Shown here: piece by piece, positions 36,388-47,439 of the stretch
Position numbering within the stretch: position 1 is the stretch's first letter
Layout: each line of letters begins with the position of its first letter
Assembly: GCF_030643785.1 (NCBI RefSeq)
Contig: NZ_CP094378.1
Span: 558,001-622,000 of the forward strand
Reading direction: 5' to 3'
Origin: Coxiella-like endosymbiont
GTDB lineage: Bacteria; Pseudomonadota; Gammaproteobacteria; Coxiellales; Coxiellaceae
DNA length: 64,000 nucleotides
Program-made: the position numbers and the translations under genes
The notes under the pieces: model-generated
Seen by the model: only the letters and a program-made list of their open reading frames with translations
What the model was told of the DNA's origin: nothing
Database searches by the model: none

Positions 36388-37344
36388 ATGAATAGTAATT
36401 TTAAGCAATCGGAATTAACTCTTTATTTACAATTTACGCGCGAAGAATGGTGCAATTTTCGCCGAGATACACCACTTACCTTGACCGAAGATGATCTTGA
36501 CAAACTGCATGGTCAGACAGAGATCGTTTCGTTGAAAGAAATTGAAGAAATTTATTTGCCTCTTTCCCGATTATTGAGTTTCTACGTTACTGCAAGACGG
36601 GCAGTATACCGCGCGACGGGCCAATTTTTAGGTAAGCCGGAACCTAGAGTCCCTTACATTATCGGAGTTGCTGGAAGTGTGGCTGTGGGCAAAAGTACGA
36701 CCTCTCGGGTATTAAAAGCCTTATTATCGCGTTGGCTGGATCATCCTAACGTAGAGATTATTACAACGGACGGTTTTTTATATTCCAACGCCCAATTAGA
36801 ACACAAAGGGCTTATAGGACGAAAAGGATTTCCGGAAAGCTACGATATACCCCATTTATTGCGAGTTCTCAACTCAATTAAATCAGGAAAACGCAAAGTA
36901 CCAATTCCTATTTATTCTCACCATTATTACGACGTCATTCCTAATGAATATGAAATTATTGATCAACCTGATATTGTTATTCTAGAGGGGCTGAATATTT
37001 TACAGACTTTTACAAAAAAGACTGACCATTTTTCTAAATTATTTGTTTCTGATTTTTTTGATTTTTCCTTATTTGTGGATGCTGAATTTGAAATTATTAA
37101 AAAATGGTATGTTGATCGGGTTTTGAGTTTTTGGCGCGGATCTTTCAGGACGCCCTACGCCTACTTTCATTATTTAACTTCTCTTTCCGAATCAGAAGTT
37201 GTTCAATTTGCTAAAAAAATATGGCGCGAAATTAATGAAGTAAATTTGATTAAAAATATATTACCTTTTAAAAATCGTGCTCAATTAATTTTAGAAAAGT
37301 CGTCCGATCACTCGGTTCAAAGAGTATATTTAAGAAAAATTTAG
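36388..37344 (+). CDS. coaA: Pantothenate kinase, type I
   Basis: Phosphorylates pantothenate, the first and usually controlling step of CoA synthesis. The 318 residues match prokaryotic type I CoaA (E. coli 316). The P-loop GSVAVGKSTT is near residue 97, then TTDGFLYSN and GRKGFPESYDIPHLL, the family's substrate-binding segments, and DIVILEGLNIL near residue 195. Divergent from tamA with 127 bases between starts. CoA supply is a common retained function in tick endosymbionts (established), so its survival among decayed neighbours is telling. Confidence 0.97.
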   Translation: MNSNFKQSELTLYLQFTREEWCNFRRDTPLTLTEDDLDKLHGQTEIVSLKEIEEIYLPLSRLLSFYVTARRAVYRATGQFLGKPEPRVPYIIGVAGSVAVGKSTTSRVLKALLSRWLDHPNVEIITTDGFLYSNAQLEHKGLIGRKGFPESYDIPHLLRVLNSIKSGKRKVPIPIYSHHYYDVIPNEYEIIDQPDIVILEGLNILQTFTKKTDHFSKLFVSDFFDFSLFVDAEFEIIKKWYVDRVLSFWRGSFRTPYAYFHYLTSLSESEVVQFAKKIWREINEVNLIKNILPFKNRAQLILEKSSDHSVQRVYLRKI

Positions 37345-37359
37345 GCTGAATATGGCTAC

Positions 37360-38280
37360 ATCGATTATTTAAAAATTTTGAAACAGTTACAATAATTTCA
37401 CCGCAAGGCTCTATTCAAGCCACTTTTGTTCCTAAGCGAGGGCGCAGCTTGTTCGATTCGAATGACGATTAATCAGGAGTCCTGAGAGCTTCTTTATTTA
37501 CACGATTTTTTTTGGAAGGATGGAATTGGAGATTTACCCAGGAGGCTGGCCTTTTTGTTTTCCGGTTTGTGCCCGTCTTAAACGGCAGTGGAAAGAAGGT
37601 GTCTATTTATTTGATGGTACGCTTTATCAACTAAAAATTGATGGTTTTCTTGGTATCTTCCCTGGGAGATTAAGGAAGAAGGTGAGGATTATGTTATTTT
37701 AGTATTGAAAGGTACTGCTATCACGCGTGAAAGCTATCCTTTTTCTTTTGAGATTAAATTACGTTACCAGGTTCAGGAAGGAAACTTTTGCGTTACCAAA
37801 CCTGTCGGAATTTAGGTGATTATTCTATGCCTTATTATAATTATACGCGAGGGCTTTCATCCTTATTTTTTAACTCTCCTGACAGCAACGATTGATTTAT
37901 AATGATGATTTAACGATCTTGTAGGAGAAACATGGGTTTTTTCTTTGCCAGTCAGTATGACGAATCCTGTGATTAATGAACATAGGTGACAATAAAGAAA
38001 TAACTGCTCTTGTTATCCCCAAGGTTATCAAATTCATCATATGACCGCTGATCATCATATGACCGCTGAAGGCATCTTGAGGTGAGCCCGATCTTTTACC
38101 GTATATCCAACTTTATACGGCGGCTGAACGGCCTTTTATTTGTGTTGAACCGTGGATATCATTTACCAAAATGCAATGAATAGCATTTATTAGGGTAACG
38201 CTGGCTTGCACCCGGGTGAACAGGAAGAGAGGGACTTTTGAGCCTTTGAGCTTCTTCAGATTTAGAATAAATTTAGGGAT
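37360..38280 (+). pseudogene. Decayed aldose 1-epimerase family protein
   Basis: Galactose-mutarotase-like sugar epimerase, probably cytoplasmic. Fragments over shifting frames are LLYLHDFFW, EAGLFVF-like text, KEGVYLFDGTLYQLKIDGFL (37590-37650), EDYVILVLKGTAITRESYPF (37690-37745), RGFHPYFL (the catalytic-site H-P-Y-F motif, about 37848) and near the end NAMNS and LHPGEQEE, the family's ending G...L-x-P-G-E. Stops at 37810, 37950 and elsewhere. An 18-bp in-frame tandem duplication lies at 38034-38069. Confidence 0.7.
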
Positions 38281-38288
38281 AGTTTTCT

Positions 38289-38677
38289 TCAATCTCTATG
38301 CTTGGATTTAGAAGTTTTATTGCTCGGTCTTGTGGGTCTTATATCCGTTACCCCAAAAAATTGCGCAGTATGTTGATAACCTCCGTGTGATCGTGCTGTT
38401 TGGCCAATCATTAAAGGCGTGTCGTCGTATTTGGTAGTGGTCACTAAATCGGCTTCTACCATGATCAGTAAGGGGATAACATCGGAGAAATTGTAGAGCG
38501 CAGCAAAATACAAAGACCGAATCTGAGGTTCGTCTTCAAAATAATTTGGGCCAGCTCCATTTTTTTAACAAGCGTTTGACGGTATGAAAATTGTTGCCGA
38601 TTACGGCATTTAAGCAGTTCTTTAATTAATAGAATTATCCACCATTGATTCCAACTCTTAACGTGCGAAATCATCAC
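38289..38677 (-). pseudogene. Decayed ankyrin-repeat protein
   Basis: Open pieces 38289-38513 and 38465-38677 on the minus strand overlap at a frameshift. The block LYNFSDVIPLLIMVEADLVT followed by TTKYDDTPLMIGQTARSHG follows the ankyrin pattern (A-A-x-x-G-x-x-x-V-V-x-x-L-L-x-x-G-A-D...T-P-L). Only about two repeats survive and no start is evident. Ankyrin proteins are frequent secreted effectors in Coxiella and Legionella (established); any such role here is gone. Confidence 0.6.
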
Positions 38678-38743
38678 ATACTATTAGTCCAAAACAGAGG
38701 TCCTTTGCTAGCAGGGAAAGACGCTGTCGTGTATTCTATGCCC

Positions 38744-40174
38744 ATGAAAAATTCAGATCAAATTATACGTACGCGTTTTGCACCCAGTCCTACCGGCTAT
38801 CTTCACATCGGGGGTGCGAGAACAGCCCTGTTTAGTTGGTTATTTGCAAAGCAACATCAGGGGATCTTCATTTTACGTATTGAAGATACCGACGTTGATC
38901 GGTCCACGCAAGCTTCTGTGGATGCAATTTTGGATGGCTTGCGATGGCTACAAATTGATTGGGAAGAAGGGCCATATTTCCAATCTCAACGGATAGAGCG
39001 ATACCGAGAAGCCATTCAATACTTGAGGGAAAAAGAACAAGCGTATCCGTGCTACTGCTCCAAAGAACGACTTATTAAATTGCGCAATACACAGTTAAAA
39101 AATAAACAAAAGCCACGCTACGATGGATTTTGCCGTGACAAGCAGCCCCGTCATCGTCATACAGGCGATCTGTTTGTGATTCGTTTTCGTAATCCCACCG
39201 AAGGTTTAGTAGTTTTTGATGACATGATTCGCGGAACAATTTCTATTGCGAATAGTGAGCTAGACGACCTTATTATTGCCCGTACGGATGGTACACCAAC
39301 TTATAATTTTACTGTAGTCGTGGATGATTGGGATATGAAAATTACCAACGTTATTCGCGGTGATGATCATATTAATAATACTCCCCGACAAATCAATATT
39401 CTGAAAGCGTTGGGGGCTGATTTGCCTCGGTATGCTTATGTTCCTATGATTTTAGGATCCGATGGTAAACGCTTGTCAAAACGACATGGGGCTGTAAGTG
39501 TCTTGCAGTATCGGGATGAGGGTTATTTGCCCGACTCATTGATTAATTATTTGGTGCGATTAGGATGGGCACATGGTGATCAGGAAATATTTTCACGTGA
39601 CGAAATGATCAATTTATTTGATATTAATGCCGTAAGCCGCTCTCCTGCCGCCTTTAATCCAGAAAAATTACTATGGCTTAACCAACATTATTTGAAAACT
39701 CAAAGTCCGATTTTAATGACGGAAGCATTGGCCACACAATTAATTAAGCTAGGGATTGACTATCGGAAGGGACCCTCGTTAGAGCAAGTTATCAGTATCC
39801 AGGCTGAACGTACCAAGACCTTAAAAGAGATGGCGGAACGCAGCCGATATTTTTTTGAAGATGTTATCGAATATGAACCAAAAGCGGTCGTAAACAATTT
39901 GCGGCCGGAAATTACTAAACCTTTACAATTAGTTCGAGATCGGTTAGCCCAACTCCAGAGTTGGGAGAAAGAGCTTATTCATCAAATGATAATTGAGGTT
40001 GCTGAGGCTTGTCAGTTAAAGCTGGGTCAGCTTGCTCAACCGATTCGTGTAGCTATGACCGGGGATACAATATCTCCACCTATCGACGCTACCTTGTATT
40101 TAATAGGACGAGATTCAGTCCTTCGCCGCTTAGATCGTGCGGTCGCTTTCCTGCATACCCCAATCTCCCATTAA
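38744..40174 (+). CDS. gltX: Glutamyl-tRNA synthetase
   Basis: Charges tRNA-Glu with glutamate. About 476 residues, full length for a class Ib bacterial GluRS. The start is taken as ATG 38744 (MKNSDQIIRTRFAPSPTGY); ATG 38738 two codons earlier is equally possible, and the open frame back to 38645 has no family similarity. The HIGH motif appears as LHIGGARTALF, and the KMSKS-type loop as GKRLSKRHGAVSV near residue 245. The C-terminal anticodon-binding domain is complete up to the stop. No strong Shine-Dalgarno is visible. Confidence 0.96.
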   Translation: MKNSDQIIRTRFAPSPTGYLHIGGARTALFSWLFAKQHQGIFILRIEDTDVDRSTQASVDAILDGLRWLQIDWEEGPYFQSQRIERYREAIQYLREKEQAYPCYCSKERLIKLRNTQLKNKQKPRYDGFCRDKQPRHRHTGDLFVIRFRNPTEGLVVFDDMIRGTISIANSELDDLIIARTDGTPTYNFTVVVDDWDMKITNVIRGDDHINNTPRQINILKALGADLPRYAYVPMILGSDGKRLSKRHGAVSVLQYRDEGYLPDSLINYLVRLGWAHGDQEIFSRDEMINLFDINAVSRSPAAFNPEKLLWLNQHYLKTQSPILMTEALATQLIKLGIDYRKGPSLEQVISIQAERTKTLKEMAERSRYFFEDVIEYEPKAVVNNLRPEITKPLQLVRDRLAQLQSWEKELIHQMIIEVAEACQLKLGQLAQPIRVAMTGDTISPPIDATLYLIGRDSVLRRLDRAVAFLHTPISH

Positions 40175-40222
40175 TAAGAAGTGTTTCACCTATAATTGGG
40201 GTATGGAAAAGGAGTAATAATC

Positions 40223-40640
40223 ATGGATGTTTCGTTATTTTTGGGTTGAGCGATTGGACTCTTTATAATACTGACTTTATTCATGCTCATACGGCATAAA
40301 CACTTGATTAGTTTGATGAGGAGAGATTGACTAAACATCAGAGTGTTATGTTTTGATGGGTCTTATTCACTCCTATAATCGGAATTTTGCTAGTGGTAAG
40401 CCACAATATCTGGGTGGCTAATTGGCGAGAGTGGTCATTACCATTATCGCATGGTTGGTTTTCATTGGTGGGAATCATTCGAATTTTCTATTTCGATGCC
40501 ACAAAATCTATTTCCAGATAGTGGCTAAAGCGGCCTAATTGGCTCATCGTGATTAACTCATCGGGGCAGCAATTGTGTATTTAATTGTGTATTTGATTAT
40601 TGGTATTTATTTGTTTTTTGTGTCAATGGGTATGCAAAAT
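40223..40640 (+). pseudogene. Decayed small membrane protein
   Basis: Starting ATG 40223, frames give MDVSLFLG-stop-AIGLFI then ILTLFMLIRHKHLISLM, a hydrophobic segment GILLVVSHNIWVANWREWSL, and another near 40560-40630. Stops and frameshifts at 40247, 40327 and 40355. A short tandem duplication TTTAATTGTGTA lies near 40577. No family was recognised, only three or so membrane helices. Confidence 0.4.
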
Positions 40641-40964
40641 TCGATCCAAAACGTAGCGCACGGCGGTATTAGCGATAGCGAGTAGCCAATTTTGCCAAAG
40701 AAATAAGTCATTGGATTATGTTTTAATGAAGAAGTCCTAATTGGCTGGCTATCGCAAAGGAACCACCTTTGACACCTTTCCATGCATCAATAGACGGTAC
40801 CACCGCGGGTAAGTGGTAGTTGTTCAACGTGATCAGGAACAGTATGATTAATGCATAGGCCGTTTATTGACTTGGCAGGCTAATAAGCTGGTGACAAGCA
40901 TCCTTCAATCTAAAAAAAATAATGGTTCACTATATTATGCCAACCTTGAGGGTTTTTTGTGTAA

Positions 40965-42860
40965 TCATCGATAGCTTGAGCCGCGCTTCTTAACGAAGTG
41001 ACATATACGCTTCATAAAATAATTCGGGCGCCGATGAAATTCGATAAGCAGGCTACTTAAAGCAGTATAAGAATCCTCTGGAAAAGAAACCTGCCAGTAT
41101 CCATTTTTGTTAGAACCATCCTGGCTAATAAATTGATCATCTGATAAATGACCATGAGGTAAGCCTTGTAAAAATAACAATTCAATGATATTAAAGTCGT
41201 TAAACTGGAAGCATTTTGGCACTCGATAAACAATGTTATTTTTACTATCATTCACGAATTTTTCGTACAATCGTAACGGATAATTGTTGATATTGAAATT
41301 TTCCATCAAACGATTTAAGTCGCTGGTTAATGCTATTTGTTTTGGAAGGGGGGTGATTGCAAACGATTGAATACGCGTCATCAAAATGGGAGAGGTGCAG
41401 ATGAAATCAATGATATTGTAGTTTATCTTCTCTCTGATGAGCATTCGATAAGTTTTTTTAATATCTTTTTTCGTAAGGTAGGCCAGCCAATAAAAGGAAC
41501 TCTTATGATAATAAGGAATATATTTCAGAGCTGGGCTTATTGTGAAAAAGAAGCTGTTAATATATTTATTTAAATTTCTATTTCCGGAGTATCTAGTAAA
41601 AAAGTCCATTTTCATAGAGGATTCCTAAAGAATTATGAATAAAAATTTGTTTATTAGAATTTCTACGAATCAATAGTTCCCTTCTGAATGAAAGCGCTTT
41701 GCTGGTTTCAAAGCCCCTCGTTAAAGGTTGAGGATTATGGATGATTGACAACATTTCATTCCAAGGACGATAGGTGGGACGGTATTGAATAGCAAGATAA
41801 GCTTAGCACTATTCAATTTATTGCGATGTTTAATACCTTCTTTTTTCTTTTTCTGATATTCCGACACTAAAACGATTATGATAACCTTGGATTAGGTTGA
41901 TTTTTACACTAAGGGGACAGATAATATCCTTTCCAAAGAAAGAATTTAGTTTCATCGTTTTTCTTCTCCTTTTTGCTTGACGAGTTCCTACATTAAAATG
42001 GAAGAATTAGTTTGATTGACTGCATTCAGTTCTTCCATTTTATTTAATATGTGAAACTAGATAGGACGAGGTAATATGTCGAAAGTAAAATATTTTTCAT
42101 AATCACTGTAAGAAGTGGTTAAAGTGGGCTTGATAATAATTAACTCTGGATAACAGAGTACCTTTGGTGGCTTAGATTAATACACCACTTCCGAACAGGT
42201 AGCTATAAGGCACCCAAAAGGCAAGTAGCGAAGTACTACGGCAGCCACTTCTAGATCGAATTTATCTTGCTTCAGTACAGATGGACGCTGGATTGATAAT
42301 AAATAAACGTATTTCCGTATAAGAACTATCAAAAATTTCTCCCCTAGCACGTAGGCTTGCTTCATACTCCTTTAAATAAAGAACTTGGAAAATTAAGTCG
42401 CTTCGCGTCGTGATATTCGCTATACAAAACATCCACGACGACTTCTAAAAATTCATGTTTAGTCAAGGAAGAATCAGGACTGTTGTTAATAACGAGATTT
42501 TTAACTGCGTCGTCCGTTGGCATTAGAAAAAACCATTACGAGGATAAGCCGGCAACAAATTCGATCGGTGTATTTTCTAAATGCACATTAGATTTGTCGG
42601 ATAACAGATAAATATAGCATCACTTTTTTTAATTTCCATTGAAAACCAGGAAACATCCACGAAGGTTCCCACCAATCTAGTATCATTTTCATGATGAAAT
42701 TGAGTAATCAGTACGCTGGATTAAAATAGTGAGATCCTCTATTAACCCTCATTGTATCTCATCATGAAATGTCGATAATTATCGGTGCTTAAAAACGGCA
42801 TGAATGCATAGAAACCCAAAATAATAGCTGTTTCACCGGAAGGGATAGCTTATCGTTATT
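40965..42860 (-). pseudogene. Large decayed gene of unknown function with an open 216-codon 3' part
   Basis: From 42860 downward frames read AIPSGETAIILGFYAFMPFL, then QFHHENDTRLVGTFVDVSWF, IKKSDAIFICYPTN and MPTDDAVKNLVINNSPDSSL followed by TKHEFLEVVVDVLYSEYHDA. Lower down come MKLNSFFGKDIICPLSVKIN (from 41955) and finally a 216-codon open frame (40965-41615) with FYWLAYLTKKDIKKTYRML, KCFQFNDFNIIELLFLQGLP and SFPEDSYTALSSLLIEFHRR. The even protein-like text suggests one gene of about 600 codons, or two, on the minus strand. No family was recognised. The open part may still be translated but has no clear start signal. Confidence 0.45.
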
Positions 42861-43159
42861 GTAGCCCATGGGTCGGTGAGTGAGCGTGAGCGATAGGTTG
42901 AAGCGTGTATGTAATGTGACATATTATTTGTCTCAAAATAATCTATGATAATGTATCGTTTCGTCCTTTTTTAGAGTATAAAATTAGCACGTGTCGCTTA
43001 AATTAATATTAACGATTTAATCCTACAGAACGATCACCATAGCACCTACAGAGATGCACTTGGTGGATCTCTCAGATTTTAATCAAATTTTAAATTTTGA
43101 TGCTATATTGACTCTCTACAAAGCAATTATAGAGTAAGAAAAGCATATGAGAGTAGATT

Positions 43160-44175
43160 TTGGAATTTCCCATCCCTTACAGTTCAGACATACCTGAGCA
43201 ACAAAATCTGCCTAATTATTATGAAATTTTAGAGGTTCGGTGTGGCGCAACTAGTCACGAAATTAAAAAGGCTATCTTACTTTAGCTAACTTTAGCTAAA
43301 CAGCATCATCCTGATAAGAATGTTAAAGAGGAAAATGATGCCGCGAAGCAATTGACCGGGATGAAAATGCACCAGATTAACGAGGCTTACGCAATATTGT
43401 CAGATTCAATTAAGCGAGATGAGTATGATGCAGCTTTCCTTGCATAGAAAGTCACTACATCCCGAGTTGATCAATTGAGAGTCCAAAACTTGCGAGTGGG
43501 AAACGGGTTTGAGACAGTAGGCATTATCGGAAGTTTACACTGGGATCAGACCACGAGTGAGCTTATTTGAGCTTCTTCTTTTCTTTAAAAGGTTATATAT
43601 GGAGCTATTATATTTGAAGGCCTTATTTCTGAATTTATTTCTACATATACCTTCAAAACAGATAGAAGCATAGTTTCAGAGTCAAATTTTTTGGTGTTTT
43701 CTGGCTTTTTCGTTCACGTTTTTATCAGGGACGCTTCTAGCATTTGTCTCAAGTCCTATTGTTTTACGTGATGCGGGTCTTACCCATAATCATGGAGAAT
43801 AATCCCCTCGCCTATTAGCTTTAGTTCCAGACGGAGCAAATCAAGCAAGATTATATTAAAGTGAGATAGAAAAAGGTTATAAAATACTTCCTAATTTAAT
43901 TTATCCTTTATCTACTAAGATTTTTACTGATCTAATCAAAAATAAAGAGAAGAACTTGCATTCTGTAGAACTCAGATGAATTGCAAGAGAGATTGATTTA
44001 AGAGGAAAAAATCTCTTTAATCGAATTCTGTTGAAAAAAGGATTTAAAATATAACGAAGCATTAGCTCAAGAAGCTAAAGAATTTATAGATAAGATTATC
44101 GATGATAATCGTTGTTTTTTAAGAATATCGTTTAATTTAAAATTTAATAAAGCTGAAAGATTCAATGATCTATAA
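43160..44175 (+). pseudogene. Decayed J-domain (DnaJ-like) protein
   Basis: An N-terminal J-domain is readable: PNYYEILEVRCGATSHEIKK, then QHHPDKNVKEE with the H-P-D motif that stimulates Hsp70, and INEAYAILSDSIKRDEYDAA. Between helix I and HPD a 10-bp tandem duplication (43279-43288, 43289-43298) and one missing base leave a TAG. Because 10 minus 1 equals 9, the downstream frame is regained. The region after 43560 keeps hydrophobic and charged fragments (LSSPIVLRDAGLTHNHGE, YKILPNLIYPLSTKIFTDLI). A J-domain plus membrane region suggests a host- or membrane-associated co-chaperone; inferred only. Confidence 0.75.
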
Positions 44176-44179
44176 ACTT

Positions 44180-45355
44180 TGTAGACTTTAATGTCGCAAT
44201 ATTCAAGTCATAACTTTTTATTATTCTTAATATTTCTTTGAAAGAAGTAATTTAGAATGAATTTTTTATCAAAATGTTTGTTAGATGTTAAGTTAGGTCC
44301 GATGGGAAAATAGATAAGAATGCGATGATGTAAATTAATTTGACGGTAGTTCACTGTATTAACTAATAATATCTGTAGGTTCTTCCATTTGTATTTTGTT
44401 TGATAATTACAGAGCAATTCGGGTGAAAATCCATGAAGAGCTGTAATTTTTTCTATCCCTCAATATAACCATTTTTGCATTCACAGGATTATATTTATTG
44501 ATTTTACCTTTTTGATTTAGGATATACCAATATTTATAGATAAAGCCTATTTCCTACGCGCTAAGATTGTTCAAGTTTAGTTGTCATTTAAGGATGTTTT
44601 TGTTTTAGAGCTTTACTATTTGCGTTTGGGGTTTGCTAGATTTCATGCCAACTCTGGTTCCACAAAAATTTTTTAACTAAACTTATTAAATAATCATCAT
44701 CATAAAGATTTCTTAGTAATTTTCTTTAGTAGTTTTCATAACTGCAAGGATTAATATTTAATACCAAAAATAATGTAAGTTAAATTTCTGTAATTTTGAA
44801 TTCCTTTAATGATATAGATTAGACTGCGTTATTGTGATTGATTTTGAGGTTCAAAATTTAGAAATCTAATCCAGATTATTTTTTTATTTATTTTCTTTAA
44901 ATGAAATGTTTTGCTCTCATAAATCTTTTTTCTTCTTTCAAATTTTCTAAATAAATATGAGGTTATTAAAATTCATCAACGTAAAATTTTAGTGTGTTAA
45001 CATAGTCTTTATTGGAATGGACTATCCTTGATTTTCTCATTGCCAATTTATAGCCTCCGTCCAGCCATTCTATTTGATTTAGGAGCACTTTTACGTAATG
45101 GATAATGGAATTTTTTTTGCAGATTATTATAAATTTTTTATAAATTGAGTCGTATGACTTTCTTCCGGTTTATAACGGCTCCTAAACTGGGGGACAGGTA
45201 AAATTCACAAATTATACCCGTAAGTATTGTTTCCTAGAAAGATCTCATCCTATTCGATAGGAATCGAGAAAATTTTCAATTTAGAAGATTGATGAGATTT
45301 CTTTCTTCGAACATTTTTTAATTTTCATTGAAAAAATGGTTGAAATTAGATATTT
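44180..45355. other. AT-rich stretch without recognisable genes
   Basis: About 1.2 kb of very AT-rich DNA. The longest open frame (44208-44417, minus) is low-complexity. No RNA gene, strong repeat or conserved block was seen. Confidence 0.5.
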
Positions 45356-45362
45356 TTATTTT

Positions 45363-45715
45363 ATGACGCCAAAAGAATTAATACTAGCCTGAGTAAATAT
45401 GTTCAATCGAGCCAATCCTGAAAAACTTTCAGATTTCTATGCATAAGATTTAGTTAATCACCAATTAACTTAGAAACCTGTAAAAAGTAAAGAATCCATC
45501 TATAAAATATTTAAAAAGAATTTGTAAAAGCTAAAATTAATTATATTGTTGAAAATCTTTTTCAAGATGGCGAATAGATTATTTTAGAATGGAAAGATCC
45601 TTTAGTCCTCAGATGGTGTGGATTTTTTCATGTCGTGGATGAAAAAATTTTTTTAATATATCTATTAAGATAGATTATCCTTTTTAAAATAGTATGGATT
45701 ACTTCTTCCAAAGAA
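45363..45715 (+). pseudogene. Decayed SnoaL/NTF2-like protein
   Basis: ATG 45363 gives MTPKELILA-stop-VNMFNR then ANPEKLSDFYA and DLVNHQLT, matching the SnoaL-like fold start (family W-x-x-x-F-N-x-x-D...F-Y-A-E-D-x-x-x-H). After a frameshift come VENLFQDGE, IILEWKDPLVLRWCGFFHVV and DEKIFLIYLLR, the closing beta strands. A cytoplasmic fold used by isomerases and many uncharacterised proteins; function unknown. Stops and frameshifts are many. Confidence 0.55.
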
Positions 45716-45839
45716 ATAAAAAAGAAATAATAAATTGCAATTTATTAATTTCCAAAAAAATTTAGACTTATTAGATGGTTCTTTTCACAGTAATGGGGAT
45801 TTCTGAGACAAAATTGATTTGTTCGAAGGAATTCACAAT

Positions 45840-46355
45840 GGAAAAACGATATGGTCAACTTGCTGCATAAAAATGGCGTAAAGTGAGTTCGATTAAAAGT
45901 TTAGGTTTTTTTAATGAAAGTAAAACTAGATAAAGCGTAATTTGGTGGAAGAAAAATACAGAGTTCAATCAGTAAAAAAGATGAAATAAGAGAAAATGAG
46001 CCTTGGTTAATTTCCAGCTTTTTATTACCCGATGAAGTCCGCGCCATTGGTACCAGCGTGTGGGCGAGGTGCGGAGGGATGTCTTCATATCCTTACAGGA
46101 TACATCTGGACGTCTGTTGAGGGTCAGACGTGATGGGGCGATAAGAAATTCGGGTAAGATGGACGGGTGGAATAGGCCGTCATCAAAAGCCCTTCCAGAT
46201 ATTAAGCGCTGATTGAGTTAACTCTCGTTGGATGGAATTCGAATAGTTACCATCTTGACGTTGATTAAAAGTGGCTCTATGGTTAAGTCCCACAAAAGTG
46301 CCTGAGAAGAGCGGGACTGCGTAGAGAAGATAAAACGCGGATATTCGAAAGTCGA
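45840..46355. other. Unassigned region of higher GC before tRNA-Thr
   Basis: From about 46030 the base composition shifts to visibly more G and C than the flanking sequence. Frames on both strands are broken, e.g. plus YQRVGEVRRDVFISLQDTSG and minus RLTLNRRPDVSCKDMKTSLR. Inverted stretches such as ACGTCTG...CAGACGT near 46113-46131 could fold. It may be a decayed gene or an RNA; I could not identify either. Confidence 0.35.
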
Positions 46356-46361
46356 TAATAG

Positions 46362-46434
46362 GCTGGCGTAGCTCAGTAGGTAGAGCAGCTGATTTGTAAT
46401 CAGCCGGTCGTAGGTTCGATTCCTATCGCCAGCT
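46362..46434 (+). tRNA. tRNA-Thr (TGT)
   Basis: Acceptor GCTGGCG pairs with CGCCAGC, anticodon arm CTGATTTGTAATCAG gives TGT, T arm GGTTCGATTCC. 73 nt; CCA not encoded. An isolated, intact RNA gene in a decayed block. It complements the GGT isoacceptor near tuf. Confidence 0.95.
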
Positions 46435-46540
46435 TTTAAATCAAAAGCTTATTTAGCCTCTCGTTTATAAGGCCAAGTTTCAGTGAAATTCCTGTGTAAT
46501 TAAGCAGAAAATTCACTTCGACCGTTTTATTAGTTATTTT

Positions 46541-47246
46541 TTGAATAAATGGTACCCATTAAAAATAATGATAGCTTTAGATCCAATGAAGAGGAGCTTT
46601 TTAAATCAAGACGAAGCGGATTTATGTTTTGGTGATTCGCTAACCTGGGGGTTCAATCCAGAAACAAGACAGCGTTTTTCGTACCATGAACGTTGGACAG
46701 AACTTCTACAGAAAAATCTTAGGAAGGGTTATCAAATTATTGCAGAAGGACTGAATGGCCGTACCACTGTTTATGATGAAATGTTTACTCCTTACCAGCG
46801 TTACGGTGTTGGCGTTACAGCGTTACCGATGATACTGGATTTCCAGGCGCTCCCCTCGATCTCGTTATTTTGATGTTAGGGACCAATGATTTTCAGCCAC
46901 ATTGTCAGGATAATACTAAGACAGCAGCACGGGGTTGTCGGAAATTCATCAAAGAAATTATGAAAAGCATTGCTAGGGCCCCGACTGTAATGCACCAAAG
47001 ATTTTGTTAATTACACCACCTGTCTTTAAACGTCCAAAAAATTCATGGATATTTTTTTAGTGAAAACATAGCCGAAAGTCGAGATCTTACAAAATATTAT
47101 GAAATGACGATAAATACTTATAATATAATTCAGGTCAATACATAGAGTCAAGCGATATCGATGGTATTCATCTCAATCAAGAAGCCAATAAAATATTGGC
47201 GGCGCATCTTGCTAAAAAATTGAAAGGAATTTTCAATGCTGATTGA
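46541..47246 (+). pseudogene. Decayed SGNH/GDSL hydrolase (arylesterase-like)
   Basis: The block I nucleophile motif is clear as CFGDSLTWGFNPETRQRF near 46626-46680, followed by EGLNGRTTVYDEMF (block II Gly/Asn region). After a frameshift near 46855 come LDLVILMLGTNDFQ (block III G-T-N-D), then ILLITPPVF and, near the end, DIDGIHLNQEANKILAAHLA (block V D-x-x-H). The stop is at 47244-47246. All four catalytic blocks are recognisable but lie in different frames, so inactivation is fairly recent. Confidence 0.8.
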
Positions 47247-47439
47247 CCATCAACAAATCATTATCGTGGCAATAAAGTGAAATTGATTTGAAATACTTCG
47301 AAAATAGAAATAGTAGTTTAATTGGCTTTTAAATGAAAAGCTATCTAGAATTTTTATAATCAAATGATCGTAGTTCGATTCTACCTCTAAGAATTTCCTT
47401 AAAGTCTCTTTTAATTTATATGGAGAGTAATTAAATCGT

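Noticed and set aside
38645-38737. An earlier gltX start at 38645
   Set aside because: The upstream codons have no GluRS similarity and overlap the ankyrin remnant; ATG 38738 or 38744 fits the family start.
45840-46360. The GC-richer region as tmRNA, RNase P RNA or a group II intron
   Set aside because: None of the conserved landmarks (tag reading frame with tRNA-like ends, P4 core, domain V hairpin) was found.
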